Origin: Ophiosphaerella korrae
Taxonomy: Eukaryota; Ascomycota; Dothideomycetes; Pleosporales; Phaeosphaeriaceae
Assembly (NCBI GenBank): GCA_028456385.1
Contig: JALNQF010000090.1
Location: 62,001-126,000, forward strand
Direction of reading: 5' to 3'
DNA: 64,000 bases
Below, piece by piece: positions 31,114-43,878 of the stretch. Numbering within the stretch: the first letter of the stretch is position 1; the number at the start of each line of letters is the position of its first letter. The position numbers and the translations under genes are program-made. The notes under the pieces were generated by a model. That model saw nothing but the letters and a program-made list of their open reading frames with translations, did not search any database and was not told where the DNA came from.

Positions 31114-31578
31114 GAGGCTGCGTGTGCACCCGTCGTCCCATATCTTGTGCGTCGGCGGAGAACGCGGTATTTGGCGCATTTGCATACTTCGTCGCTGCTT
31201 TTTGCGGTTAAGAGGGAGAAGCGCCGGGGGGAGTGGGAGAATAGGTTGGTGGGGCCTGAGTGGGTAGTTGGGAGTGGGAGTGAGGGGATGGGGGGGGAGG
31301 AGGGGAAGTATGAGGAAGAGGGTGAGGATGAGGAGGAGAGGTTGAGGTTGGTTAGGCTTGTGGTTGAAGGGGTGGGTGGAGGGGAGGGGGAGAAGGAGCA
31401 GGAGGTGGATAGGGAGATGGAGCACGAAGTGGATGGGAAAAGAGAGGATGAGAGAAATATAGAGGAAGAGGGAAGGGAGGCATTTCAAAGGGCGTGGCGA
31501 GCAGTTATTGGGAGTTCTGATGAGAGAGTTGGGGAACGGGGTGGATGTAGTAGTAGGAGGGCTACAGAGGATTTGTAG
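31114..31578 (+). other. In-frame continuation after the stop of the preceding gene
   Basis: 155 codons, including the terminal TAG, in the same frame as the gene ending at 31113. The first 50 residues are Arg/Leu/Trp-containing and look folded; the rest is Glu/Gly/Arg-rich. It is either the true C-terminus reached through an intron at 31015-31113, a part lost by a nonsense change, or low-complexity DNA that is open by chance. Confidence 0.5.
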
Positions 31579-32403
31579 CAAGGTTCTGGGAGTGTAGCTG
31601 GTGCTGAAAGGGGCAACTGATGTTGAATAGGAAGCTGCTGCTAAAGAGGGAAGACAACGATACAGTCAATATGAGTCTACCGGAGCTTAAGAAGATTTGT
31701 GGCATATCAAGACCATTGAATAAACTACAGTCGTCTCATGAATTTCAATCGCTTACTATCACGACCAGGCATAAAAGCCATGTCGGAGTAGTTTGCATTA
31801 TCTAAGCACGCATTTTTCAATCGTGAGACAGCTTGGTCCAGAGCGGCGAACAAAAGGAACAGCATGTTCAATCCACTCAACCAGTACATTACAACTCCGA
31901 CATTACCGGCCCAAATTTTACACCCATTAGGCCGCAACAACGCCTCACTAAAATACTCCACGTCACCACCGTCATTGTGATACCACCTAAGCCGCCGTGG
32001 GACACGGCCTGAGGCACCAAGCTAGGCGTGGCTCTCCAGCGTGAGACCCCCCCGCACGCGCGTTCTTGGCATGAAACAAAACACGCAAGCGCAGCCATCA
32101 CACCAAAAGCATTTCACAAAGCAAATTGCGAAACAGAGTAATTGTCAAGAAATCGTCTCCTGTTGTTCAGATTGGGGGGTGGGGGGGGAGTCTATGTACA
32201 ACAAGACTCCATGCGAGATTGCGGGTATATACAAAGAAAAGAAAAAAAGAAAAATGACGGACTTTTTTCCCCCTTAGTTCTCCTAATCTCGAAACGCGGA
32301 GAGGATGAAGAGAGAGAGAGAGAGAGAGAGGAAAAATGAAAATCAGTGGTATCGTGACAAACGGAAATCTAGACTCTTTTCTCAAACATAGGGAAATTTG
32401 CTT
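31579..32403. repeat. Convergent gap with (AG)n tract at 32309-32331
   Basis: Between two convergent 3' ends. It contains an AG dinucleotide run of about 23 bp at 32309-32331 and short G runs near 32175-32190. No gene is recognised. Confidence 0.7.
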
Positions 32404-33974
32404 CTAGTCTTGGTCTACGGGCACCGGTGGCAGCTCTTTGTCGTGGATATTATACGGGATTATTGAATCTTTCCTAATGGGTTGTTGCTTCGGTTCGTAC
32501 TTTGTGCTGGGCAATATAGGCTCTGGCTTGTACGTTGTTGCTGGTAGGGTTTCGATGATGATGGATGATGAGGCGCTGTAGAGCGAAGAATTCTTCGTCG
32601 AAGGGTGACTGGGGTATCGATAGCTTTCATCTGTAGATGAGTGGGTTGGGACTGCGAATAAGAACACCTGGTCGATCGCGTCGTCGATATCATTAAGAAT
32701 GTTGTGATGGGGGTCGGTATTGGTAATCTCGCTTTGCGAAGTTCTGTCAAACCGTGTATCGTTGGGGAAGGTAAAGGAGATAGGCCGCTCTCCAGGTGTG
32801 TATGAAACGCGTGGTGGTTCAACCGAGACATTGCTTCCTTGTCGGTGATGCTTCCCGGGATGCAAAAAGATTGGATGGTCTTCCTCTGCAGAATCACGGA
32901 CATTATATGTTGTTGCGGGAAGGAGATAAAGGCCATCCTCGGGTGCTGTGGATGGGGATGGATTTGGCTCATCGATGAAAGCGAATTTCAAAGTTGTCGG
33001 GGAATAATGGTCGTCATGGTCGTCATGGCCATCCTTTGGAGGTACAAATGGCTTATCTGGTTCAGAGACGAGCGTAGTAGCTGATGAGAAACTCGGGGAT
33101 GCTATTGGGTCACTGTAGCTTCGCGAGTGTGTTGCTTGTGTTGGGAGTAAGCACTCGTTAGGACTGGGTTTGGCATCTGTTCGGCTTCGACTTCGTTGTA
33201 GGGGAATTGCGGGGAGTGGAGCGCAGGCTGGGAAAAGAGACAGCGGTGTACCCTGGAGTGGAGTTCGATTCGGCAGGGGAGTATAGCTTGGTGGTTGGTA
33301 GTCGGGTGGTGGAGCGATAAATATATCGCCAATGGCCATCCTTTCGCCGGGATCAACATTTCGAAGTGCTTGAAGCCGTTGGTTTGCGAAGTTGGACTCC
33401 AATACGTGCGCCCTCTCTACCAACTTCTCAACCAAAGCTGAGTGTGAGTCCTTGAACGTTCGCTTGACGAAACCCATCAGAAATGTTGAGCAAGTCATCC
33501 TCACATCTTCCCGAATATAGAGGCCGTATCGCGGAACGTTGATGCCTTTTTCGACTGGCTGCGCAGGCTCGCCTGGGAATGATCCACCTACAGTCCATTT
33601 CCCACGGATATCAAGCCCAAGAGGCGCATAGACATGTGTTTCGAGGCCATCAGGCATGTCATCAAAGCACGCGTGGTAAGACACTGAGCCTGTCGCGAGA
33701 CCACCGGGTAAGTATGAAACTTTGTCTTCAAAATGTCAGTGGTTGTCCTTACAACATTATGAAGCTGGAATGAAATACCTTTAATTGTATACCAAGCTGT
33801 TGTGAAATATTCCTCCGCTGGCGCATAGGCAGGTGGTCTGCATTTGAACCTTTCAACGACGAGTGGGTTGAGATCGATCATTGATAGATGATCTTGATAC
33901 ATCTCCAGGACACTCTTCCTGGTAATGCCCGCCGGTAACGGCGTGATCGTTGTGAACGTGACGGTCTTCGGCAT
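32404..33974 (-). CDS. DUF7053-domain protein
   Basis: The exons are 33779-33974 and 32404-33725. The 53-bp intron joins AWYTIKDKVSYLPGGL, and the product is 505 residues. The N-terminal 200 residues follow a fungal domain of unknown function (DUF7053): FTTITPLPAGITRKSVLE, MIDLNPLVVERFKC, SYLPGGLATGSVSYHACF, THVYAPLGLDIRGKWTVGGSFPGEP, YGLYIREDVRMTCSTFLMGFVKRTFK. This recalls a lipid-binding START-like layout, but that is only an impression. The remaining 300 residues are Pro/Ser/Asp-rich and disordered, with short repeats such as RSRSRTDAKPSPNE, and end in a Pro-rich PPVPVDQD. The ATG at 33974 is used because the two codons upstream begin with TTG. Confidence 0.75.
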
Positions 33975-35697
33975 CCTCAAGATCCTATCCAGTAACGATT
34001 CTTTCTATCCGAAGAAAGTTTTTTGTTTCAAAGTTTGCTCGTCCACGAAAGGACTATAGTGTTTATACAAGAGGGGAGTGGTAGATGGAGAGTTCTGAAC
34101 TCGTTTGGACCGCAGCGATGGGGAAGTACATAGCATTTGACTTACTTTGTTTCGTAAGTCCAAGCACTTGTGGCCGGTGTGCTGATATCACGCATTGCAC
34201 ACGTATCACTCCGTGCTTTGCATAGGCCCCGTCTCCAAGAACCCCTGCGCCCTGATCTGCAGGCCTCGAATGTCAGTCGTAACTCGCCAAGTGCATTGGC
34301 AATGTTGGTACAGTTCCATCATTCTCAGCACCTCAGTTCTCGACTTGACAAACTTTCCGAAGTGTTCTACAAACAAATCCAGGGTGCTCGTCCGACGTGC
34401 ATTACCACAGCACAGAGAAAACACACCGCGCTCTCATGATCCAAGTTCAACATGATACAGCAACGGCCATCGAGAAACATCCAGATGCCGGCCAGCGATA
34501 GCAACAAACTGAGGTGGCATTGTGACAGCTCCGGAATCCGGGCAACGTCAGGTTCCCTGACGTAGATCAGCCACGAGCAGTTTCAGTCTAAGCCTCAACC
34601 CAAGACAAAAGCAGTAAGCACCGCGCCTTTGTTCCAACCACGACCTCCCAGTATAACGATTTCCTGCTATTTTTGCAGAGCTCAAGAGTAGAAGGTGCAC
34701 ACCATGTCTTACTTCTTTTTCTAGACACCAACAATCCATCTGTTGGATATACACTCGTTCACGCGGCGGAAGTACGTCGGCGGGCCTGCAGCCGAGCATC
34801 CCTCCAAGGGGCACCACGTCTCTGCTCGGTTTCAGCACGGCTTCATAAGGCATGAACCGTGAGGCACTAGCCATTGGTGAATCAGGCAAACTCTGCGTCT
34901 TGAGAAATTCGTTCAAACAATATTTCCCGTTCTTCAAGATGTTTCAATATTGCATTATGGGCTGCGTGTGATGTTAGGTAGTGGAGATGAATAGCTACTT
35001 AGAGTAGGTAACGCGTCAAGGAAGGCCAATCTAACCTACAGCTAGAGATTTCCTAAATACTAGTCGAGGTGCCGTTTTTGCACACATCTGATGAATAAGC
35101 GCATATGTTTTATTTGCGCAAACGCCTCCGATTTGCTAAAACAGAGTGAGTCTTTGCAGTTCCGGAAGTCCATGAGGCCAAGCCACTTGTTATCATGGCA
35201 TACCCGCGGATTATAATAATGATTTGAGCGCATCGTTCACGCGTTCTCCCGGGTCGTTTCTCCGGCCGTGGCGCATGAACGATGGCACTGTTTATACTAT
35301 GCATCACCAGGCTAGATCATGGTGAATGCCTCCGGCAACAGCAAAGCCGCCTGAAAATTGAATTCGAAAAGCAAATATCTACGGTATATATCCACGTCAT
35401 TTTATGAGTTGTTACGTAGCTCTAGCTCATGTCAGTCGTGCAGAAATCCTATGTCACGCGATTCCAAAAGTTTAGTGATCTAGGCATCAATTCAATTGTG
35501 GATATATACGAGAAGCGCTCAAAAAGGACATTATTGCCTTTCGGCCATTGGGCTAATCAACCTGATGCGTGACAATCATACCTGATGATCGCCTTCCACT
35601 TTGCGCCTCGAGGAACTCGTTTCCTCATACACATCATTCCGCTCAACATAGGTTTCAATCCAATGCAACTCATCACAAGACGATGATCTCTTGTCTT
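33975..35697. other. Gene-free stretch
   Basis: 1.7 kb with no recognised gene. A 129-codon minus-strand frame at 34548-34937 has no family motif. The left edge holds the DUF7053 gene promoter. The right part is AT-richer. Confidence 0.35.
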
Positions 35698-36250
35698 TTA
35701 AACTCCCTGATGCATCTCCACCTTCGCCTCTGTTTGGCTCTTTCCAAAGCTGAAACCTCTATTGCCTCCCTTGACCATCTGGACAACTCCAAAGACGAAT
35801 GTGACGGCCCAAACGAGCCAGTTCAGTCCACTAAGCGCAGTGCTCGCGCGCGCAACATCGCATACAGTGCCAAAGCAGATCCTGTCACTTAGGAAGACGG
35901 CCAGCGCAATGAATCCACCGAACCAGTGGAGCATAGTTAATCCCTCAAGTGCGAGCATGCCGATCTGTGCTCCCCGCGATGATAGCATGTTTGAGAATTT
36001 GAGTGGGACCACGATGAGCGGAACGAGCGCGAGAATCGTCCATGATGGTGCAAAAATCAGGAAATTTACTTCCGAGGGCGAGGATTGGCGCCAGTGTGTT
36101 GACCACCATGAAGAGACTGGTTGCGCATTAGCGGAGTCCTCTTACCACAGTGAATGTAGTGTATGATTTACCATATCCCATTAAACCAAGTACGGTGAGT
36201 GCAAGTAGAGCTTGAACCGCTCGAACAGGAAGAACCCAGCTAATCGCCAT
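35698..36250 (-). CDS. MARVEL-like four-helix membrane protein
   Basis: The exons are 36172-36250 and 35698-36116, and the 55-bp intron restores the frame; the product is 165 residues. Helix 1 is VLPVRAVQALLALTVLGLMGY. It is followed by a short loop, WWSTHWRQSSPSEVNFLIFAPSWTILALVPLIVV (helix 2), ALEGLTMLHWFGGFIALAVFLSD (helix 3, then a Cys/Ala loop) and GLNWLVWAVTFVFGVVQMV (helix 4). The order, lengths and the SPSxVNFLIFAP-W motif match fungal MARVEL-domain proteins. These sit in plasma-membrane or endomembrane microdomains; the specific role is unknown. The C-terminus is short and cytosolic. Confidence 0.78.
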
Positions 36251-38266
36251 TTTATCTGAATATCTTTGTTTAGAGATAGAAGATATGATTTGGCCGTGAT
36301 GTTATATGGAGCGTCGTGTGTGTCGTCAAAGGTGAATCCAGTTCTAATGTTGCAATTATGAGCGAGTGTACGAAAAGGCCAAGATGGTCAAAGGAGCGTG
36401 GTGTGATGAGCGAGTACTAAGAAACAATAAGAAACTGACGGTCTAGGGAAGTTCAAGGTGTATATGAGGCACTCTCTCGCCACTCCCTCAGCCCTGTTCG
36501 CCCATCTCACCTTTGACACCCTGCACGCGTCACTCTCCACCAATTTGGTAATGCAATCTTCGGGAAGTTCACATCCAGCAACATTCCACTCCCAAAACAC
36601 TTCGACGGCAAGAAACTTTATGCAGTGCATTGTCGTAATCTGTGAGTGGCTGATGCTGCCGAACTGCCTGAGGTCGTGTTTCAGGTATGGCCTGAATCCT
36701 AGTCCCGCATGAGTTGTGTCAGATCGGCAAAATGGTACGATTGGCTAAATAACGCAAGATGTTGCAGATGGCTGTACTTTAATATTGGAAATTGATGCCT
36801 CGAAAACATATCGCTGGAAATGCTGCAGGTTGTCGCGACTCCCGCCCGACTGCAAATGGCAATGCTTGTTGTAGCGCCCATTGTGCGAAGCTTGTTCGAG
36901 TTCCCAAGAGAGAAACAATCAAAGCAAATGATAGGCCATGCAATAGTGTTCATGATTTTAGGACTCGATGCCGCTTGCGTAAAGCCGATGATTTGGACAG
37001 AGAATCTCCATTTGCAGGCAAGAAGGCTTCAAATGGTATCGCTGACCAGGCGATCGTCAGCAAGACGGTATGCATACCCCAGCCACTAGACATTTTGAAT
37101 CGAACAATGACCCGTTGCGGAACGAGTAAATGAACATTTTGCAAACATTGGTAGAATATTAAGACCAAAGTTATAATCTGAACACCTGGATCCATGCAAA
37201 CAACGAAGAGAACACGATCTTTAGCAGTTGTAGTTGAGTTCCCCTGCAATACGCTGTCAATCAAAACTCTGTCCGACGACGCATGTGCCTTGCCAAATAT
37301 TGCGGCATCGATAACCACTAGAACTTAATATAGTGCTTGGCACCAACCCCCACGTGGCTTTGCTTGCGGGGACTCCCATGCTGATGGCAAAATCCGGAGG
37401 AACCCTCCTTCACTTGAGACTACACCATGTCATGGCTGCTTACAGTTCACATCGGAGATTTTGCATCGGCTTCGATAAAGGTTAGTAGCCCTACTTGATC
37501 CTAGGAATAGAAGCCACTAGGTTGTCATAGTTTGAGTGCGGTCGTGGGAGGGCTGTTATGTTGCTTACCTAGGCCCTCAATGATGCCTCCGAGAAACACT
37601 TCATTAACATAAAGTGTTGTTGACTTTGGTAACGGTACTCAAAATCGTCGCTCGAAACCACATCAAATATGCTCACTTGATAATGCCCACAATTCCAAAT
37701 CACAACACTAATCACAGATCTCATCATATACCAACGCCAAACATTTCAATTTTTCCCATGACCAGGAGGCCGGATTATATATTACACATCCGTGCTCCAG
37801 GAAAATAAACGTAGATACACATGCCTTCCTGTTCGTACATGCAAATACTAATCGTTGCCGTTGCCTACTACCCATGTACCCTACCATGAGCTACCAGCGT
37901 CGTGCGAGAAGAAGCGAGCATTCCAGCATCACTAATGCTCTGACGGCTGATGTCCAATGGTGAAGGTAGACTGGAAGCAGTACAAGGGGGAGAAGAATTC
38001 AATGAAGCCAAAGGGGAAAGACATTATATCCGAAAGCACAATTAAAACGAGTAAAAGAAAATGATGTGGCCAATGATGACCGGGCGCAATGCGATCCTCA
38101 AATTGAGAATAGTAAAAGGGAGGCCGTTGATTTGACAGATGCCTGTGATGCGTAGCTGGGCTGACCAGAAGAGATCTGTACCAGGTGGGTTGAAGCCTAA
38201 GACCGGGGCGTTTTCAGCACGAGATCCAGCTTTGAATGAGGTGAGACGACAAGAATCCGCAATTCC
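36251..38266. other. Gene-free stretch upstream of the MARVEL gene
   Basis: 2.0 kb. It holds the MARVEL gene promoter on the left and the 3' flank of the decapping scaffold on the right. A 122-codon minus-strand frame at 36950-37318 contains a hydrophobic piece (MHTVLLTIAWSAIPFEAFL) but shows no recognisable family and may be chance or a relic. Confidence 0.35.
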
Positions 38267-41200
38267 TCAAACCCGAGCACCATAATGTGCTGCAGCACGA
38301 GTCATCTGCATAATTATTTCAGTATGTGTCTCAGAGGTGGTCTTCTTGGAAAATCATACCTCGTTGCACTTGCTGACTAAGGCAGAGATGCGTCGCAGGA
38401 GGGGACTTCCCCCGGGAGCGCTCTCATTAAGCGCCATGTAGGTATCAGTCAGGCGCTGCTTAACTACATCCATGATCTTAGGCACAATATCGCGGATATC
38501 GTCGTCCTTCAAAAGTAGTTAGTAATGATTACTGCTGAATCAATTGCAATAACTTACATTAGGATTGACATTCATCAACACAGCATCTAGCCAAACGAGT
38601 CGCTGCTGGGTGTTTCGTTCTAAAGCGTCGGAGACGACTGCACCTGTTGAGAGAGCAAGTAGCGGACCTACTTGACGGAGATAACCAGGATTACAATGAA
38701 TAAAAACGTCATCAAAGAGTTCTGTAGTGCGTCGGGACTGTAGCCATTGCATAGTACCCTGCTCATACCGGCCATCTGTCATACATTGAGCAATGGTTTC
38801 AGTCTCTAGCTCTTCAGGCGTCTTCTGCTTAACTGGAGAATGGACAGTGGCAGGCGAGCGCACAGTGGTCTGTGGTGGTGCTTGCGGTTGAAGCGATTGT
38901 TGCAACTTCGCCACTTGGGCTTGTAGCTCCGCTTGAGTGGCTGCCATGTCCTGAATAGTGTTGAGGCAGGTATGCACAGTATCGGTAAGTTGCGTAATTT
39001 TCGCAGAGTCTTCGCGTCGCTGGGCTTGCGCTTGACGTAGCTGCTCACCAATCTGTTTCTCGATGACACTAGCCAAGTTCGTGATCGCAGGATTGATGAT
39101 AGTCGCAACAGAGGTAGTCACGAGTGGCTCAACATGTGCAACGACCTTCTTAGCAACTTGGTCGGAGAGTGACTGGAAAATATGGGGAGCCTTTAAAGCA
39201 CGAGCGACAGCATCCGGGATCTCCTTTGACAACTGCGGTCCCAAAGCAGTCTTTAGGTTACTACCAATGCTCAGCTCGAGTGTAGTCGCAGTCTTTGCCA
39301 GTACTTCAGGAAGCATAACCTCACGAATGTTCTCATCAACCATTCTTCGGATGACGCCCTCCACGTTGTCGGTCAATGTACTAGAGACGAGCCGGAGAAT
39401 AGCCTCCTGCTTGGCCCCATTGGCAGCATTCATGACACGTTTATCCTCATCGAAACGCTTGTACATGACGTCAAGCTCGCGAGAAAAACCTTTAGTTATC
39501 TCATTTTGAACAACCTCCTCCAGTTTCTTAGCATCGAGCTCAACAGCAGCTGCAGATGGCTGGAAGTGTTTGTTAATGAGCTGCTTGGCCCACTCCGGTG
39601 GTTCGGTGGTAGATGCTTTGGATGACTCTGGTTGCGCTTCGTGTGGGACTGGTGATTTCGACAAAGGTGCGCTCTGAGCAGCTTGAGCGTAAGATGGGGC
39701 AGCGGCTGGAGCTGTTGTACGTGTGGAAGTAGAAACCTGTGACGCTGTGTCTGCGGTTGCAGACTTTTTTTTCTTTTTCTTCTCAGATTTCTCGCTGCCG
39801 CCGTTGATGATAGCCGCGCGAGTAGCATCTTGCTTACTCTCGACCTTTGCAAGGGTAGAGGCACGCACCGTCGCCTCAGTACTCATTGTTTGTCTAGACA
39901 CGTTGCTTGGCTCCTTCTTCACATTCTCTCGCACCGATCGATCGGAGACTGACTTAGGAGGCGCAGTCGAGTCACCAGCCGTCGATGATTCGTCTGTGAC
40001 GGGCTGCGGCGCCTTGAGGATTGAAATAGTGATCAGGCCCTCTTCCTCAGCTTCCTTGGGGTTGATTGGTTCGCCTTCTTTCTTCCAACCGAGGTCACTT
40101 CGTCGAATGCGTAGGACGCAAACACCCTTAGAGTGCATAGCATACAATTCGAACAGGGCAGTGTTGTCTGAATCATCTGCATCACCAGTAGCAATCTCCA
40201 CAGGCTCGTTAAGCATATGAAGGCTACGAATCTGACCTTTGGAGGCGAAAGAGTATTCGGTGAGGCTCGTCATAATGGCCGTGGCATTTACGGGTGGTAG
40301 TGCTGGCTGACCCCTCTCACCTTTGTTTGCAAGACGAGAAATGTAGGTAGCCTGACTTAAGGCAGGCAAATTGTACCGTGGGCACGATACATGGACGAAG
40401 AAGATGGAGTTCCGAGTTGGATGAGCAACGGCCATGATACCAGTCTTCGGGTGGAATGAGACACTGCAGATAGCGTCGGATTCGTTCTCATGCGGCAGGT
40501 GAATTTCCTGTACAGCTTTGCCGAGACTAAGATCCCATAGTTGGAAGGAATGGTTTTGTTTCATACCAACCATGACATAGCGAAGCGCGATACCCTTAGT
40601 GAACGGCTTATCTTTGTCAAAGAAGAAGACTGACGTAGGCCATGATTTAGCATTTGGCGTAGTGGTGTGGAACTCGAGCAATGTCTCAGAAACTTCGACC
40701 TGACGTGCCGGAGCGTGAGGGTTGCCCAACTCAGGCTCGGTCAGAGTGCGAATGTCCCAGAAGCGCATGCGGCCTGCCTTGTCTAACGAGACAATGATAG
40801 TGTCGTCCTCACTGAATGTGAAGTCCTTGCCGGCCTTACCAGTAAGGATCTTGAGGGAGCGCTCTTTGAGATATTTTTCTGTATGACAGATACGGCTCTT
40901 AGGACGAGCATACTCCACGGCAACTTTGGGAAAGATAATGTGAATGGACTTGCCACGACCAACGGCAAAGAATTCAGGGTGTCGTGAGGAAGGCTTCGCA
41001 CGTGTCTTTAGCTGACCTCCAGATGTGTTATCATCTTGGATAGGTGACGGGGGAAGCATCAGGCCCTGAGAGTCGAGGTTCTCGTCAAAAGCATCCTCAC
41101 GGGTCGTGTCGATGGAGGTCCAGAAAACAGTGCCGTTCACGCCGATTCCAAGAATACTCTCAATCGTCGGTTGTATGTCGTCTGTGGAGGAACAAATGGC

Positions 41201-42691
41201 GATGTTGAAGATACGCTCATTATGGTTTTCGAAAACATGGCGGTATTGTCCATTTTCTTGACGAATGATGCGGAAACCACCTTTCTTGACAAGAGCGTAT
41301 ACAATGAAGTTCTTAGTGGCCGCAACGAGAGAACGGTCGATTTGATCGAAGTCCTTCTTGAGTCTGGCAACGTCCATGAACAACTCAGACTGGAAGAAGA
41401 GACGCCGAGAAGGAATCTGATTGACCTGAATAGAAGCAAAAGCGCGCATGGGGAACCTGTAGACTATTACCGTCTGGTCCTCGCCCTGCGCCAGACTCTC
41501 TGCAGCTTCAGCCGCCTCCCAATCATCAACGACTTCAGTAGCAACCTCCTTCAAGGCTACAGTAAGGGGCTTTGGTAGGGACTTTTGCAAATCCTTCATA
41601 GTATCTTCGTCTTCAAGTTCTTCCTTGATAGCAGTAGCCACATCCGCGACAAGCTGCTGAACTTCTGCGATGTCTTCAGCAGGCATATCGCTGAGCTCCT
41701 TGGAGACTTGTGTTGTGGATCTGCCCTCGGCTTCGGCAAGTGCTTCCTCAACTTGATGGCTGACTTGTTCACCTAAATCAGTCACCGCCTCTGCCACAGT
41801 TTCGTGCGGCTGGGCTGACAAATTTGGTGCAAGTTTCTTGAGGATCTCGACCTTTGGCGCAGATGGTTTGGGCGTTTCGGAGACAGGAGTGCGATTGCGA
41901 GGGCTCGCAGCTTCAAGTGCGTCAAATGGATTAACGTAGGTGAACTTGGATGGGCGTGACACTGACTCGGAGTGGAATCGGGCAGAAGAACCAGTACCTT
42001 CAGAACCAAAAACCCTCATAGGTGAGGCAGATACAGATACAGAGGGCGCTACACTGACAGGTAGGCTTACTCGCTCCGCGTCGGCAAGATCTTGTGCCAA
42101 GTCATCTACAGCCGTTTCAGGCATGTAGGCAGCTGGCGGAGAGAAAGCTGCTGCAGAAGCTCGAGATGAGCGATCGTCAGACTGTGCCGGTTTGGGGTGA
42201 TTTAGAAGACGGAGAAGCAAATCTTGAGGGTTCTCTGGCGATGTAGGTGCTGGGGCAGGCTGAGCGACCGGGGTGGGGCCTTGTGAGGGTGTCCTGTTGC
42301 CCATGTAGTTTGCCACGAGATCAGTGGCTGAGACAGTGCGACCGTGGGCTTGAGACGCGTCGGAGAACTGATTGTTTTGCGACACGCGGCGTGCCTGTCC
42401 AGCTCCAGGCTGTGAGTTGAAGCGTAGAAGATTGAGGAGCTGCGTTGACTGCTGCTGGGGAGTCTGCTGCGACACGGTACCATGCTCGGGCGCCGGTGTG
42501 TTGGCAGCAGACGTGTTCGGCGACATGATGGCAGACTGGTGATGCGGCTGTGGGCCACTGGGCGATGGCGAAAATAGTGGAGACGAGACCGAGGGCTGAC
42601 GATAGCCGTACTGCTGTGGTTGTTGTGGACTGTTGTTACTGCCAGCAGCGCCACTGTTGAGGCGAGCAAACAGCTCTTGCAACTCCGCCAT
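38267..42691 (-). CDS. EDC4/Ge-1/Pdc1-type mRNA decapping scaffold with WD40-like domain
   Basis: The exons are 38558-42691, 38360-38506 and 38267-38305, giving 1439 residues. The long first exon carries a Gln/Pro/Ser-rich disordered N-terminus (MAELQELFARLNS, then an STQLLNLLRFNS motif, short linear motifs in a low-complexity region). A WD40-like beta-propeller covers roughly residues 400-800 (YRFPMRAFASIQVNQIP, FNIAICSS, GRMRFWDIRTLTEPELG, HSFQLWDLSLGKAVQEIHLP, VSFHPKTGIMAVAHPTRN). A poly-Lys run follows, then an alpha-helical C-terminal region beginning TTEPPEWAKQLINKHF with a coiled coil near 1220-1290 (QLRQAQAQRREDSAKITQLTD), and a C-terminal helical repeat (EELETETIAQCMTDGRYEQGTMQWLQ). 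This is the order of metazoan EDC4 and fission-yeast Pdc1, which tether Dcp2 in P-bodies. The last exon codes only 12 residues. Confidence 0.85.
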
Positions 42692-43400
42692 GGTGAGAGA
42701 AAGATGGGCGATCTAGCTATTGTTAGTGATGATGCTAGATGGCGAGGACCTTGTGCGGTTGGGCGACAACTCACTTCACTCTACCCAAATTTCGTGCAAT
42801 GTGCGGACTGCGCGGCAGCAGCCACTCAAGGTGCGCAAGACTTGACGTTTATAGTAAGGCTAGAGCAATCAATAGAGCTGCAGAGCAAGTTGGGGATGGA
42901 GATGGCACACTACGATGGCCGTAGATGGAGTCAATGGTTTGGCTTCAGGCAAACAACCGTGGGCGAGAGCGCTCCACGGTTGATGGTTACGGCGCACGGT
43001 TGCGCTAGTCCTACAACGGTAAGGTCGTCGATCTTAACTTCACCAATGACAGCAAGAGTGAACTGTCAAAAGCTCCAAATGAGTTGGGCTCTCTCTTCTA
43101 CACTCAAAGCAGTAAGAATCATGAACACGTATAGGTTTTGTGATCAGATTGCGAGTTGGAGAGCACGTCTATTTGCTCGCGTAACATGAGCATACACTTC
43201 ACTATGAGCTGGTGCTGGTTTCAGCTAGTCACTCTCGCCTGCTCACTGTCGGCAATGTACCACCTCCAGGCCAAGTATCCTCGGATGTAACAACAATACA
43301 ACTGGCTATATATCCTCTGCCTTCCTACTCTACTTGGCCCCTCATACTCACTGTCTCCTCCACCAACCACACAGCGATCCAACAACACACAACCAGCCCA
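42692..43400. other. Divergent gap: decapping scaffold promoter and small-protein promoter
   Basis: 0.7 kb between divergent genes. Only short frames without motifs are seen. The right 100 bases are pyrimidine- and CA-rich, as in a 5' leader. Confidence 0.35.
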
Positions 43401-43878
43401 ATGTGTTTTAACAAGAGCAAGGACGACGGCGATGAGGAACAGCCTCGCAGAGTCCTCTCACGCCCCGTAGTTATCTCACAACCCCAAGTCCTCTCACTCC
43501 CGGACCCCTTTCCACAAACCCGGCTCCTCCCACCCCCGGCAGAACAACCTAGACCTAGCAGTGAGCGTGAGAATGATACAGGACCCACCAATAAAACCAT
43601 CACACAATATGAAAGGGCAACTCGTGACTTAGAGGAAGAAACAGATCGCACCAGTGCACAATCATTCCTCCCAGCTCACCGTCCCTCGACACCGCTGGTT
43701 GATGGGGGTATTGTGCACGCCGACACCGAGCCCACTAAAACACATAGCTAGCTCGGCAGAGGCTGATTTAACACTCCACGTGGCAGCTGATCATCGACCG
43801 AGCAAGCCCAAAGTATATGTAGTCACAAGATCAGATGGAGTGATGGACGTTGCTGCAGAGAAGCCATCGGACTGGTAA
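43401..43878 (+). CDS. Small unknown fungal protein (MCFNKSK...)
   Basis: The exons are 43401-43707 and 43760-43878. The 52-bp intron (GTATTG donor, CACTAAAAC branch, GGCAG acceptor) joins VDGEADLTLHVAADH in phase, for 141 residues. No family is named with confidence. The start MCFNKSKDDGDEEQPRR resembles short fungal proteins that begin MCFGSK. The middle is Pro/Ser-rich and disordered; the C-terminus is more ordered (KPKVYVVTRSDGVMDVAAEKPSDW). The splice joins a poorly patterned first exon to this compact tail. No signal peptide or membrane helix is seen. Confidence 0.5.

Noticed and set aside
30817..31581. 254-codon minus-strand frame opposite the end of the unknown basic protein
   Set aside because: It is Pro/Leu low-complexity and mirrors the G/A-rich coding strand; no family motif.
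34548..34937. 129-codon minus-strand frame
   Set aside because: No recognisable domain, no neighbouring exons in phase; could be a chance frame.
36950..37318. 122-codon minus-strand frame with a hydrophobic segment
   Set aside because: It looked briefly like a second MARVEL-type gene, but the motif order is absent and no exons extend it.
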